The notes below the pieces were generated by a model. It did not search any database. It saw only the letters and a program-made list of their open reading frames with translations, and was not told the DNA's origin. Below are positions 42,741 to 51,824 of a stretch of DNA of 55,805 nucleotides, piece after piece (within the stretch, counting starts at the first letter, position 1; each line of letters opens with the position of its first letter). The stretch comes from an uncultured Saprospiraceae bacterium (GTDB lineage Bacteria; Bacteroidota; Bacteroidia; Chitinophagales; Saprospiraceae), in assembly GCA_938001865.1 (NCBI GenBank), contig CALLAW010000016.1, forward strand, positions 1 through 55,805. Direction: 5' to 3'. The translations under genes were made by a program, and so were the position numbers.

Positions 42741-45092
42741 ATTAGATCTCAAAGATATCCTTTTTACATCATAGTACTGCTTGCAGGTCTTGCAGCAATG
42801 AGTTGCAATACAACAAAGTATCTCGGTGACGGCGAAAAATTTCTCAGAGACAGTGAGATGACATTCATCAAGTCGGAGAAGAATAGGAATATCAACTTGC
42901 TTGAGTATGAGATAGAGGCATTATTAGAGCAGAAGCCCAACTCTCGCTACTTATTCGTACCATCACGCTACTACTATTATCGCAATCAAGAGCCCAGTGA
43001 TACGCTATGGTACAATAGATGGATCAAAAAGAATGTCGCAGAAGTCCCAGCCATTTACTCGCAAGAGTTGACAGAAAAAACTGTCAATAATATCCAAAAA
43101 TATCTCGTCAATAAGAAAGGATACTATGATGCTAAAGTCACTTACGAGACGATAGAGTCAGATCAGTTCGTCTCCATTGATTATCGGATAGACTTAGGCA
43201 AGGCATATCGGACTCAATCCATGATCTATATCGGCAATGATGATGAAGTGATCAGGATACTAGCTGCCACTAAAGAAGAGACAGTAATCAAGCCTGGTGA
43301 GCCACTCGATGCGATTGCCTTTGATGTGGAGAAACAACGGATCATTGATGTCTTACAGAATAATGGATATGCTGACTTCAATAGTAATTACATCAAGATC
43401 AAAGGCGACTCTACTGTCAGCGAACGCCAAGTCGAAGTATTCTTCGAGATAGACACTCCGATAGGGAGCAGCAAGCACCAAAAGTATACAATAGGAGAGA
43501 TCAATGTTTATACAGATTTTGACCAATCAAGGATAAGTCCTACTGACTCATTGACTACAGTCAACCTGAGAGGGAAGTCCTTCCACAGAGTTCATCGTGA
43601 CTTTGTAGTGAAGCCACAGACGATCAATCGTAATATCTTCTTCGAATCAGGCAATCTTTACAATAGAGAGGCATACAATCAGACTATCCAGGCATTGGGA
43701 AATCTCAGTGCATATAAGTTCGTGAGAGTAACTCCAAGAGTCAATAACACTCAAGTCAATGTCATAGATTATGATATCTATCTGACTCCATATCAGCATA
43801 AGTGGATTATGGACGTAGGTAATGACATCTTCTATAGTACAGTCAATGCAGTCTCCCAGAAGCAACTTGGTTTTTCTCTAGGTGGGAGTCTGAGTAATCG
43901 TAACTTCCTTGGTGGTGGTGAGACTTATAGGCTCAATGCTGATGCTGGACTCGAAATCAATCTAGACTCACTCGTCACTAATACGATTACACTTGGATTG
44001 CAAAATGAGCTGAGAATCCCAAGATTAGTAGATGTGACTCGTACGTTCACTGCACTCAGAGCACTGAGAATCATCACTCCAGATCGCTATCAACGTATCA
44101 GGCGTAGAGCACAGACCTCGGTCTCTCTTGGCGCTGGTTTTCAACGGATAGTAAGCTTCTATGATGTGACGTCAATTACTGCTGCCTATGGTTTTGATAT
44201 TCAGTCGTCCAATCGGCGAACCGTTTTCAAACAGTTCGGTGTGGGGCTCTTTCTCTATGGTATCAAGCCAGACTTTTTCCAAATAATCCAAAATAACATC
44301 TTGATACGGAAGAGTCTTGACAATAATCTGTTTACTGGATTTCTCTTCAACGAACTGAATCTCGTATGGAGTAAACCGAAAGATAAACTCGGTGTTTCTC
44401 GGACGATAAGTATGAGTTTTGAGACTTCGGGCTTGGAGATATACCTCCTTAACTCAGCATTCTCTAATACTCCATGGATGATCGATGGAGGGAGTGGTAA
44501 TCCAGATATAGATTTTGCCAATTTTGTTAAATATTCTTTTGATTATCGATGGTATAGAGAGATTAATCAACGTAGCCAATTAGCATTTAGAACCTTTGCT
44601 GGATTTGCTTTACCTTACTATAATGATGTGGCAGTGCCATTTATCAAGCAGTTTTATGTCGGTGGACCTAATGGGATCAGAGCATGGCAACCTCGAGAAT
44701 TAGGACCTGGCTCGCATATCACAGGGACTCCAGTTATCGGGAATCTCTTCTATCAGACAGGAGATTTCAAATTAGAATGGAACCTTGAGTATCGTGCTGA
44801 TCTCTTCTATGTCTTCGAAGGGGCTCTCTTCATCGATGCAGGTAATGTCTGGACTCTTCGACAAGACACCGATCGACCAGGAAGTGTATTTGGCGCAGAT
44901 TTTTTGACCCAGATAGCAATAGGAGCAGGATATGGTATCAGGATCGACTTCAATTACTTTAACCTGAGGTTTGATTTTGGATACAAAATCCTCAATCCAT
45001 ACGTAGATCCTTTGACTAACTCGAGATTGGTAAGATTGAGGGATCAAGGAGTCTTGGGTAATGTCAACGTTGCGATTAATTATCCATTCTAG
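42741..45092 (+). CDS. tamL: TamL-type lipoprotein of the Omp85/BamA superfamily (probable ATT start)
   Basis: TamL is the Bacteroidota lipidated relative of TamA and acts with TamB in outer-membrane biogenesis. POTRA-like domains occupy about residues 25-330 (PNSRYLFVPSRYYYY region), followed by the 16-stranded barrel with GGPNGIRAWQPRELGPGS (family VRGF-type loop) and a terminal strand NVAINYPF. The first ATG (42798) would start at MSCNTTKYL, but in-frame upstream codons encode a clear lipoprotein signal, RSQRYPFYIIVLLAGLAAMSC. No ATG, GTG or TTG exists between the stop at 42723 and that signal; adjacent ATT codons at 42738 and 42741 are the only plausible starts. No tamB is adjacent. Confidence 0.88.
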   Translation: MRSQRYPFYIIVLLAGLAAMSCNTTKYLGDGEKFLRDSEMTFIKSEKNRNINLLEYEIEALLEQKPNSRYLFVPSRYYYYRNQEPSDTLWYNRWIKKNVAEVPAIYSQELTEKTVNNIQKYLVNKKGYYDAKVTYETIESDQFVSIDYRIDLGKAYRTQSMIYIGNDDEVIRILAATKEETVIKPGEPLDAIAFDVEKQRIIDVLQNNGYADFNSNYIKIKGDSTVSERQVEVFFEIDTPIGSSKHQKYTIGEINVYTDFDQSRISPTDSLTTVNLRGKSFHRVHRDFVVKPQTINRNIFFESGNLYNREAYNQTIQALGNLSAYKFVRVTPRVNNTQVNVIDYDIYLTPYQHKWIMDVGNDIFYSTVNAVSQKQLGFSLGGSLSNRNFLGGGETYRLNADAGLEINLDSLVTNTITLGLQNELRIPRLVDVTRTFTALRALRIITPDRYQRIRRRAQTSVSLGAGFQRIVSFYDVTSITAAYGFDIQSSNRRTVFKQFGVGLFLYGIKPDFFQIIQNNILIRKSLDNNLFTGFLFNELNLVWSKPKDKLGVSRTISMSFETSGLEIYLLNSAFSNTPWMIDGGSGNPDIDFANFVKYSFDYRWYREINQRSQLAFRTFAGFALPYYNDVAVPFIKQFYVGGPNGIRAWQPRELGPGSHITGTPVIGNLFYQTGDFKLEWNLEYRADLFYVFEGALFIDAGNVWTLRQDTDRPGSVFGADFLTQIAIGAGYGIRIDFNYFNLRFDFGYKILNPYVDPLTNSRLVRLRDQGVLGNVNVAINYPF
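42750..42757 (-). promoter_or_regulatory. -7 promoter element of trmH, inside the tamL signal-peptide codons
   Basis: Read on the minus strand: TATCTTTG, 18 bases before the GTG start. It lies within the tamL signal sequence, so the two divergent promoters overlap the opposite genes. Confidence 0.5.
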
Positions 45093-45186
45093 TCATTATT
45101 CACTCTAGGTAAATGTAGAACGGGTTCAGATGAGTTAAGGAGGGTGAGTATTGGGTCTTTTTCTTCTTGCTTTACTTTCTTCTTTC

Positions 45187-45194
45187 TATTTTTG
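45187..45194 (+). promoter_or_regulatory. -7 promoter element 5 bases upstream of murI
   Basis: TATTTTTG, five bases (ccatt), then ATG. A CTTG at 45166-45169, 17 bases upstream of the -7 element, is a fair -33 candidate. Confidence 0.6.
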
Positions 45195-45199
45195 CCATT

Positions 45200-45946
45200 A
45201 TGCATGTAGCGTTATTTGATTCTGGGATAGGCGGACTGACTGTCCTCCATAGTGCCCTAGAGATACTTCCTTATGAAAACTATATTTATTACGCTGATAC
45301 AGATCATGTACCTTATGGGACTAAGTCCAAGGAACAAATTAGGGAACATGTCAATCACGCAGCTGACTTTCTGAGTCAATTTGACTTGAAGGCCCTAGTA
45401 TTAGCGTGTAATACTGCCACAAGTGTAGTCGTCAAAGATTTGAGAAAGCGTTATAACTTTCCAATCATTGGGATGGAACCAGCAGTTAAGCCAGCGATTA
45501 CTCAATCTAACAAAAGAGTCCTTGTCTGCGCTACTCAACGGACACTACAAGAAGAGAAACTCCATCATCTCATCAAAGACCTTGATGCAGATACAAGAGT
45601 AACACTTCTTCCATTACAGGAGCTAGTCCAATTGGCCGAGAACTTTAGTTTTGACTACATAGACGTGCATCCAATATTGGAAAGGTCTCTTGGTGGGATA
45701 GATTGGCATGAGTATGAGTATCTCGTATTAGGTTGTACACACTTCCTGTTTTTTAGAGAGGCACTCTCGTACTATCTACCACCTTGGATCAATATTATCG
45801 ATGGGAATGCTGGTACCGTAGCTAGGCTCAACTCTCTAATCACTCCGCAAGTAAGTCCCACCCAATTCCCAATCAAGTATTATCAATCCAACAGAGAAAG
45901 CGAATCTGCATACTTTGAACAGTATTTGCAACTATTAGCTCAATGA
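45200..45946 (+). CDS. murI: Glutamate racemase
   Basis: MurI supplies D-glutamate for peptidoglycan. FDSGIGGLTV (Asp7, Ser8) begins the protein, the first catalytic Cys is in LACNTATS (about 70) and the second in VLGCTHFLFF (about 178). The length of 248 is slightly short, but both halves are complete. The frame is open 11 codons upstream, but that stretch (LYFLLSIFAI) is not family-like and contains the -7 element, so the ATG at 45200 is chosen. It follows tamL by 107 bp. Confidence 0.95.
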   Translation: MHVALFDSGIGGLTVLHSALEILPYENYIYYADTDHVPYGTKSKEQIREHVNHAADFLSQFDLKALVLACNTATSVVVKDLRKRYNFPIIGMEPAVKPAITQSNKRVLVCATQRTLQEEKLHHLIKDLDADTRVTLLPLQELVQLAENFSFDYIDVHPILERSLGGIDWHEYEYLVLGCTHFLFFREALSYYLPPWINIIDGNAGTVARLNSLITPQVSPTQFPIKYYQSNRESESAYFEQYLQLLAQ

Positions 45947-46126
45947 TATTTTTCACATAAGTGTAATCGTTTTCTCACACGGGAATCTTCCAAAATAGCC
46001 TCAGTGGCAGCTGAGATGATACACTGACAAGATTGGATATATATCGGGCTCTCTTATGCGTTACATTTGTATAAATGAAGATGTAGGATTTGGTAATAGA
46101 TTCAATTTATCATTGGCACTCACTAA

Positions 46127-46777
46127 TTATGCTCTCTGACCAAAAATCAAACTCCCAATCCTTACCATATTTGACCCAGAGTCAATGGCTAACTCATAAT
46201 CACCAGACATTCCCATTGAGAGTGTCTCGAAGCCAGGCATTGGGTGAGTCTCTCGGATTGAGTCAAAAGTAGCTTTTAGACCCTTAAACTCTGCTGCGAC
46301 CTGGTCTTGATCACTTGTAAATGTCGCCATTCCCATTAGTCCTTTAATGATAATGTTAGGGTACTTTCCTTGACTGTACTCTTTGATGATTTGTTGTAGA
46401 TCTATCGTATTGAGTCCTTGCTTGGCCTCTTCTTCTGCTATCTTTGGTTGGAGAAGGATGTTGGTAGTCACGCTAGCTGCCAAGCTCCGTTTCTGGATTT
46501 CGTGGAGTAGGGAAGTGCTGTCAACAGAGTGGATAAGACTTGCGTGAGGGATGAGTTTTTTCACTTTCTTTGATTGGAGTCTACCGATGAAGTGCCACTC
46601 GATATCTGATGCCATCTCAGCTTTTTTTGATACCAATTCATCAACTCGATTTTCACCAAAGATTCTTTGGCCTTGGGCATAGATTTCTTGGATCTGAGAG
46701 ATTGGTTTAGTCTTAGAGACAGCTACGAGGGTAACTGAGTTGTCGTTGCAGTATTTTATGATATCTGTGTATTGCAT
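46127..46777 (-). CDS. YggS-family pyridoxal-phosphate homeostasis protein (PLPBP)
   Basis: The single TIM-barrel PLP-binding protein has the PLP Lys region VSKTKPISQI (about 20), FGENRVDELVSK, and WHFIGRLQSKKVKKLI. The C-terminal LSMGMSGDYELAIDSGSNMVRIGSLIFG is the phosphate-binding part. YggS/PROSC proteins buffer PLP and affect amino-acid pools, with no known catalysis. The length of 216 is typical. It is a single gene. Confidence 0.95.
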   Translation of the reverse strand: MQYTDIIKYCNDNSVTLVAVSKTKPISQIQEIYAQGQRIFGENRVDELVSKKAEMASDIEWHFIGRLQSKKVKKLIPHASLIHSVDSTSLLHEIQKRSLAASVTTNILLQPKIAEEEAKQGLNTIDLQQIIKEYSQGKYPNIIIKGLMGMATFTSDQDQVAAEFKGLKATFDSIRETHPMPGFETLSMGMSGDYELAIDSGSNMVRIGSLIFGQRA

Positions 46778-47191
46778 AGTAGTGTCTAGAGGTGTATGTC
46801 CACTGTTTGATCTTCTAAATGCAAATATGATGAAATTGGTTTTGTTTTTCAGGTATAGAAATAACTGATCAAGATTCCACTATTCTCAGCCCAACCCAAT
46901 TAAGTGTATTCATCGTCTGTATATTGCAGATAAGATCATTACAAACTCTCTATTAGATTGTATGATAGCTGTATGCTTGATCTCTTACGATAGAGACGCT
47001 AATTGCTCAGGTATTGAGATATTTAACTTAGCGATTATCATAGAATTCAAGATCAGTATAGTGGGTTACTGCCAATAATCTTTAGAATCGATATTGGTCA
47101 GATACATACACTATATCTTTAAACTGCAAATATTGAACGACTAGAGAATTTTGAAAGCTAAACCTTCCTTAGATGACTTTCTCTTATTTAG
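46778..47191. other. Intergenic region without a recognisable gene
   Basis: Between yggS and the thermolysin-like protease, both on the minus strand. I see only short, unlikely ORFs, no strong hairpin and no repeat shared with other parts of the window. The yggS promoter must lie at its left end, where CATATTTG (minus strand) is one mismatch from TAnnTTTG. Confidence 0.4.
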
Positions 47192-50100
47192 CTATAGCTT
47201 GATGAATTTTTCTACTAGGTGCTTATTTGATTTAGTCTGGAGTTTCAAGAGGTAATATCCACTCTCAATATTTTTCACATTCACGGTTTTGAGATTATTA
47301 TTCTTACTCATTGATGTAATAAACTTTCCAGTGATGTCAAAAATTTGATAGCTTTGAATCTCTTCTGTGCAGCTAATAAAGAGGATGTCGCCTGCTGGAT
47401 TAGGATAGACCTCTAGAGTTGTCTCCTCTAGAGTTGGATAGTCTGAACCAACACTTTCTATAATTGAGAAATTGTCCATAAGGACTGCATCGAAGGATAA
47501 GTCATTACCAAAATCTAATCCTGTCTGAGTCAGAAATTTCATATCGAGAACACCTTTAAAATTAGCAGGCAGCTCTATTCTTTGATTTACCTTTTCAGCT
47601 TCGGGCTGGATATAAATATAGCTTTCTTGAGTATTCTCTCCAGTCAATTTGAGTTGAGTGGAACTACTTTCCTCTGAAGCGTTTACCATCTCATCATTAC
47701 GATATTGCGTCAGATCAAATGTAAGCACTGGCGATTCCATAGATTCTAAGTCTAGGCAAGTCTTAAGGGTTGCAGAAATTGGGCTAGAAAAGTCCAAATC
47801 ATAGTCCCAATTCTTTTCACTGTCAGGACAGAGAGGACCTGCCAATAATGCAGCTCCTGTTGTAAAGAATGCGGAGTTGCTCAAGTTTTGTGAACTGACC
47901 ATCCCCAAATTAAAAAAAGATCTATTGGTTTGAAAGAAAAGCTCTGCATTGAGATCAGCTTCAGAATCGAAGTCATTCAAGTACTCTCCAGATATAGTTT
48001 GTAGATACTCTAGTCCAAATGCACCTCTATTATTTGCAGTATCATTATCATTTTCAAGTATCACATTGACACTATAGAGTAGCTCTTCGGAAGCATCTAC
48101 TGTTATTTTTTTTGTGTAAGCCTGTGATCCACCGGGTGCTAGATCTGTCAACAACTCAATAGAATCTATAAGAATTACCGAATTGTTCTCATCGGTTATC
48201 TCTACACCCATAACAGTACCTATCGGCAGAGCAGTACAAGATTCATTCGAAATGAGTACATCAATATCAAATGTCTCAGCAAAGCACTCTGCTGCTGGCG
48301 AACGTGCTATTACGGATATATTATTCTCTGTAAACTCAGCAGCTCGTATCAGATCTGATGCACTATTGTTCTCAAATACAACATCATCAAAATCTAGAGC
48401 ATAACTCACAAACTTGAAGGTACTATTTATAATCAAAAAGGAATCCACATCCAATGTAATTGACTCCCCAGGCATAATGTCTGAGATCAATGGAATACGG
48501 ACTTCGTCGGAGTTGTTTCCGACCACTACTTCAAGACTATCTAGACCAGAATACGGGACTGTACCTGCATTAGTCACGGTAAAGGTGAGTGGCAAATATT
48601 GATCCCAGTCACAGGTCCTAATCGTAGCACCCGAAGTATTGATAGCTAGATCAAATCCATCTATCGGTATTATTTCTGCTGGCAATCCTACAGCCTTCCA
48701 AGCCTCTTGAATGTTGAGAGTCATTTGGGGGTCATCAGCATAAAACTCTTCTGCTGCTAATAGGCAAGCTTCGTAATAGGCATTATAATTAGACGACTCC
48801 ATGAGATAATGTCTATTGGTATGAAATATAAATTGTGCAGCTTCTACTACACCTACGCCTGTAACATTATACTCAACGCCATCTAGATTTGTCCCAGATC
48901 GACCATCGGCAAGCATGACATAAAAGAGATTACCGATAGAACTATTGGTATGTACATTGGCACCATCTATCCAGAAAGGTCCACCATAATACTCAGGATG
49001 TGATGCAGCAGTAGGATCATCCATCACTCTAAATGGCTCACTAAGTTCAGTAATCGCAAAAGAGTTTCCTAACTCCCACGAAAAGTTATCTTCATCGATG
49101 ATGTATTCCAGATATTGCCCCATCACGTCTGCCAAGCTTTCATTGATTGCCCCTGATTCATCAGAATAGATGAGCCTAGAAGTGTGGTCAATAATGCCAT
49201 GCATAAACTCATGAGCCAATACCTCTGCAGTTACGAGTGGGCCATGATTACAATCTCCATTGCCAAACCAAGCATAAGTACCATCCCAATAAGCATTAAC
49301 TAAATTGGAGCCACCTCTCGCATGCACGGATACATTCATAGAACGGTCTTCATTATCTAGACCTAACCAGTCAAAGTTGTCTCGTAGAAGATCATAATAT
49401 CTGGAGGTCAGATAATGTGCATCGACGGCCACTTCATTTTGATCTTCATTTTCAAGATCAAAATATGAAGTAGTGCTGGTGAAATTTCCCTTACCATCAT
49501 TCAAAATATTTATCCCATTAGTACATCTAGTAGGATCTCTTAGAATGTACTCATCTGCTGCTATAGAATCCACTACAAAAGTTTGCTCTCCATAATACCT
49601 AGTCTGTCCAGAACCGGGAACACCATGACCCTCATGCAGATCTAACTTATGTAAAATGAGACCAGAATGTGCATCGATGTAGTATTCATATGCTTCTATA
49701 GGATCATGACTTCTCAATTCAAACCTATACACGAGGTTGTAATTGCCATTAAATTTTGTCAGCTGCTGATTAATAATATTCAACTCAGGAGTCGGTGCCG
49801 TTGACCTATTATGTGCCTGCCATTCATATTCCTCAGCATTCATATCAGACATAGCGAGTGATAAGGCTTCCTCTGTACTCAAGACTGGAGTCAATTCTAT
49901 ATCAATAGCAGGGAGAAAATTTCCGTTAGCAGATGTTACATAACCATTTCTAGTATGTAGGATATAGCTAACCCCATACACTGGGATACCATCATGTATT
50001 TGCTGATACCTTACATGACTAAAATTGTTCAGACCCTTCTGTTCGCTTATAGCGACAAATTCATCTCCCGGAGTAAGACCCATCTCGGTATCGTATCTCC

Positions 50101-50239
50101 CAAAGAACTCTTCAACTTTCAAGTCTTGCTGTGTCGGTCTAAATACTTCAAAACGGTCTACAACAGCATCCTTAGATACATTTTGGGAAAATAGGGAACA
50201 GCAAAGAATACTAAATGAAAGTAACAGGTAATATTTCAT
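47192..50239 (-). CDS. T9SS-exported thermolysin-like M4 metallopeptidase
   Basis: The 1015-residue preproprotein has a signal peptide (1-19, ending FSQN), an FTP/PepSY-type propeptide (about 35-200) and an M4 catalytic domain (about 215-535). The zinc site is HEFMH (343-347) with Glu367 in GAINESLADVMG; a second conserved His lies in DGANVHTNSS. CARDB-like beta domains (about 545-760) and a jelly-roll-like region follow. The last 70 residues are a type A 'Por' sorting domain (LEVYPNPAGDILFI ... GYYLLKLQT), so the enzyme is exported by the type IX system. It is probably a nutritional extracellular protease. Confidence 0.93.
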   Translation of the reverse strand: MKYYLLLSFSILCCSLFSQNVSKDAVVDRFEVFRPTQQDLKVEEFFGRYDTEMGLTPGDEFVAISEQKGLNNFSHVRYQQIHDGIPVYGVSYILHTRNGYVTSANGNFLPAIDIELTPVLSTEEALSLAMSDMNAEEYEWQAHNRSTAPTPELNIINQQLTKFNGNYNLVYRFELRSHDPIEAYEYYIDAHSGLILHKLDLHEGHGVPGSGQTRYYGEQTFVVDSIAADEYILRDPTRCTNGINILNDGKGNFTSTTSYFDLENEDQNEVAVDAHYLTSRYYDLLRDNFDWLGLDNEDRSMNVSVHARGGSNLVNAYWDGTYAWFGNGDCNHGPLVTAEVLAHEFMHGIIDHTSRLIYSDESGAINESLADVMGQYLEYIIDEDNFSWELGNSFAITELSEPFRVMDDPTAASHPEYYGGPFWIDGANVHTNSSIGNLFYVMLADGRSGTNLDGVEYNVTGVGVVEAAQFIFHTNRHYLMESSNYNAYYEACLLAAEEFYADDPQMTLNIQEAWKAVGLPAEIIPIDGFDLAINTSGATIRTCDWDQYLPLTFTVTNAGTVPYSGLDSLEVVVGNNSDEVRIPLISDIMPGESITLDVDSFLIINSTFKFVSYALDFDDVVFENNSASDLIRAAEFTENNISVIARSPAAECFAETFDIDVLISNESCTALPIGTVMGVEITDENNSVILIDSIELLTDLAPGGSQAYTKKITVDASEELLYSVNVILENDNDTANNRGAFGLEYLQTISGEYLNDFDSEADLNAELFFQTNRSFFNLGMVSSQNLSNSAFFTTGAALLAGPLCPDSEKNWDYDLDFSSPISATLKTCLDLESMESPVLTFDLTQYRNDEMVNASEESSSTQLKLTGENTQESYIYIQPEAEKVNQRIELPANFKGVLDMKFLTQTGLDFGNDLSFDAVLMDNFSIIESVGSDYPTLEETTLEVYPNPAGDILFISCTEEIQSYQIFDITGKFITSMSKNNNLKTVNVKNIESGYYLLKLQTKSNKHLVEKFIKL

Positions 50240-50426
50240 GATCTACATTTTTGATTGAAGATGACGAAAATACTTATGATTTCATAATGTATCTTAGAAT
50301 AAATCCCCTAAAGTGTTAGAAATGCTATAGTTTTATTAGTGTGATAACCATGGATGTATCAAATACAAATTTTAGTCAAATACAGATTCCTTTGTTATTG
50401 TTACCCTCTGCATCGTTATGGTAATA

Positions 50427-51386
50427 TTAATATTTAAAGTTTCTTGCTGGAATCTGATTCAATTCTCTCTCTAAGAATTTCGCAATTTCGATCATCCCTT
50501 CCTTGTTTGTTTCAGATTTTTCCTCTGCAAGTGAATTGTAATTAGTATTAGTATTGACATCATAAATCCATTTTTGACCATTTTTATCCTCAGCATATTC
50601 TAAGGCTCCGATACCAATATTATTTGACTTGAGAAATGAACTATATTTATTAAGGTCTGGATTTTTGTATTGATCAAGAATTTCAAATTTATTTGAACTT
50701 GATTTATTTTCTGCTGGACAAAATAAGTCTTCTACATTGCAAGCATCAGCAGGACATAACTGGAAACCATTTGATGCATCAATGCTTACTGCATACATGA
50801 ATTCACCGCCAACAAATTCAGCTCTTACTATTCGACCTTTAGCAGGTTGAATGTATTCTTGAACTAGCCATATTCCGTCAATAGATTCGCCTATTTCATT
50901 ATTTTCAATTGTTTTATTAAGACTCTCTTTTGATTGGAATAATTGGACACCTGCTCCTTTTCCTCCTCTATTTGGTTTGATAATAAATGGAAATTTATTT
51001 AATTTATCAACTGCATTGGGTAGCGAACTAATGTCATTAGAAACAATCGTTTTCGGGTGCAGAATTCCAAAGTCCTGTAAGGACATGTATTGTTCTGATT
51101 TCCTTAATTCTAATTGTAGTGCTTTACGACCATTAATCACTTTTCGTTTATGTCTTTCTAACCAGACTAGGACATTCTCAGTCATTTCAGGTGAGAAACG
51201 GTGTCCCCTAGTATGTGCGGAAGCACTCATTCTGTTGTAAAAAACACCTTCAGGTGGAACAGAATTGAGATCCAATGTTTTATTTCCGATGAACCACTCT
51301 TCAAAGGGAAGATTTAATTTGTCAAATGCAGTTCTCAAAGGATGAACCCAAGCTTCGTTTTCATGAATCACATAGATTTTACTCAT
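50427..51386 (-). CDS. ATP-grasp ligase (RimK/GshB-like)
   Basis: Residues about 95-310 form an ATP-grasp domain: FPFIIKPNRGGKGAGVQLF carries the ATP-binding Lys and Gly-rich loop, VQEYIQPAKGRIVRAEFVGGEF the central sheet, and IYDVNTNTNYNS the Mg-binding Asn/Asp. An N-terminal preATP-grasp domain (FYNRMSASAHTRGH) precedes it. The layout is that of RimK/glutathione-synthetase relatives, which join a carboxylate to an amine; the substrates are unknown. The coding sequence is more A/T-rich than its neighbours, which may indicate transfer. Upstream are an intrinsic terminator and a short ORF with four Cys codons, so a link to cysteine or thiol metabolism is inferred. Confidence 0.82.
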   Translation of the reverse strand: MSKIYVIHENEAWVHPLRTAFDKLNLPFEEWFIGNKTLDLNSVPPEGVFYNRMSASAHTRGHRFSPEMTENVLVWLERHKRKVINGRKALQLELRKSEQYMSLQDFGILHPKTIVSNDISSLPNAVDKLNKFPFIIKPNRGGKGAGVQLFQSKESLNKTIENNEIGESIDGIWLVQEYIQPAKGRIVRAEFVGGEFMYAVSIDASNGFQLCPADACNVEDLFCPAENKSSSNKFEILDQYKNPDLNKYSSFLKSNNIGIGALEYAEDKNGQKWIYDVNTNTNYNSLAEEKSETNKEGMIEIAKFLERELNQIPARNFKY

Positions 51387-51414
51387 TATTTTGTCTTTAA
51401 CTTTTGATCAAAAA

Positions 51415-51450
51415 AAAAGAGTCTTCTTACTTAAGCAAGAAGACTCTTTT
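51415..51450 (-). terminator. Strong intrinsic terminator/attenuator before the ATP-grasp gene
   Basis: Fourteen bases (51415-51428) pair perfectly with 51437-51450 around an 8-base loop. In the minus direction the stem ends in a run of nine T (including stem bases), the classic intrinsic-terminator form, only about 28 bases before the ATP-grasp ATG. The loop contains TAAGCAA (plus strand), whose complement recurs inside the leader ORF at 51492-51498. Confidence 0.85.
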
Positions 51451-51475
51451 GTATTATGTTTATATATTAAATAAT

Positions 51476-51556
51476 TTACACAAGCCATTCATTGCTTAGT
51501 ATGACACTATAGCAACAACAGCAAACAGAAATATGTAAATACAAATTTTTTATCAT
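51476..51556 (-). CDS. Putative leader peptide with four consecutive Cys codons
   Basis: The 26-residue ORF reads MIKNLYLHISVCCCC followed by YSVILSNEWLV and a TAA stop 25 bases before the terminator stem. The codons TGC TGT TGT TGC sit at 51512-51523. Polycysteine short ORFs are known as cysteine-responsive attenuators in mycobacteria. Here the minus-strand leader segment TAAGCAA (51498-51492), 13 bases after the last Cys codon, is complementary to TTGCTTA in the terminator arm and loop, a possible 7-bp antiterminator. A weak -7 element (TATCTTTA, 51566-51573) precedes the ATG. Confidence 0.6.
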   Translation of the reverse strand: MIKNLYLHISVCCCCYSVILSNEWLV

Positions 51557-51816
51557 TTTGTATTATAAAGATATATCTAATTTACATTAGATGCAAGAAT
51601 GTTTTACTTCAATCGTATATAACTGATCCGCAATATCTCTCAATCGTAATCTCATATCAACCAAAATATACCCTAAAAACTTATAACATCAAGAGATTAC
51701 TTTATATGCGATGTTACATCCATTTAAGACATTAAGAGCAGTTTCCCTAGCAAGGTAATACTAGACACTTTCCCAACTCCTTCTTCCAATTCGTTAATAG
51801 ATTTGACTTTTTGTTA

Positions 51817-51824
51817 TACATTTG
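51817..51824 (+). promoter_or_regulatory. -7 promoter element 5 bases upstream of rpe
   Basis: TACATTTG, five bases (atacc), then ATG; the fifth example of this arrangement in the window. Confidence 0.6.

Noticed and set aside
46000-46015. CTCAG/CTGAG hairpin downstream of murI as a terminator
   Set aside because: The 5-bp stem has no U-tract and lies over 50 bases from the stop, too weak to list as a terminator.
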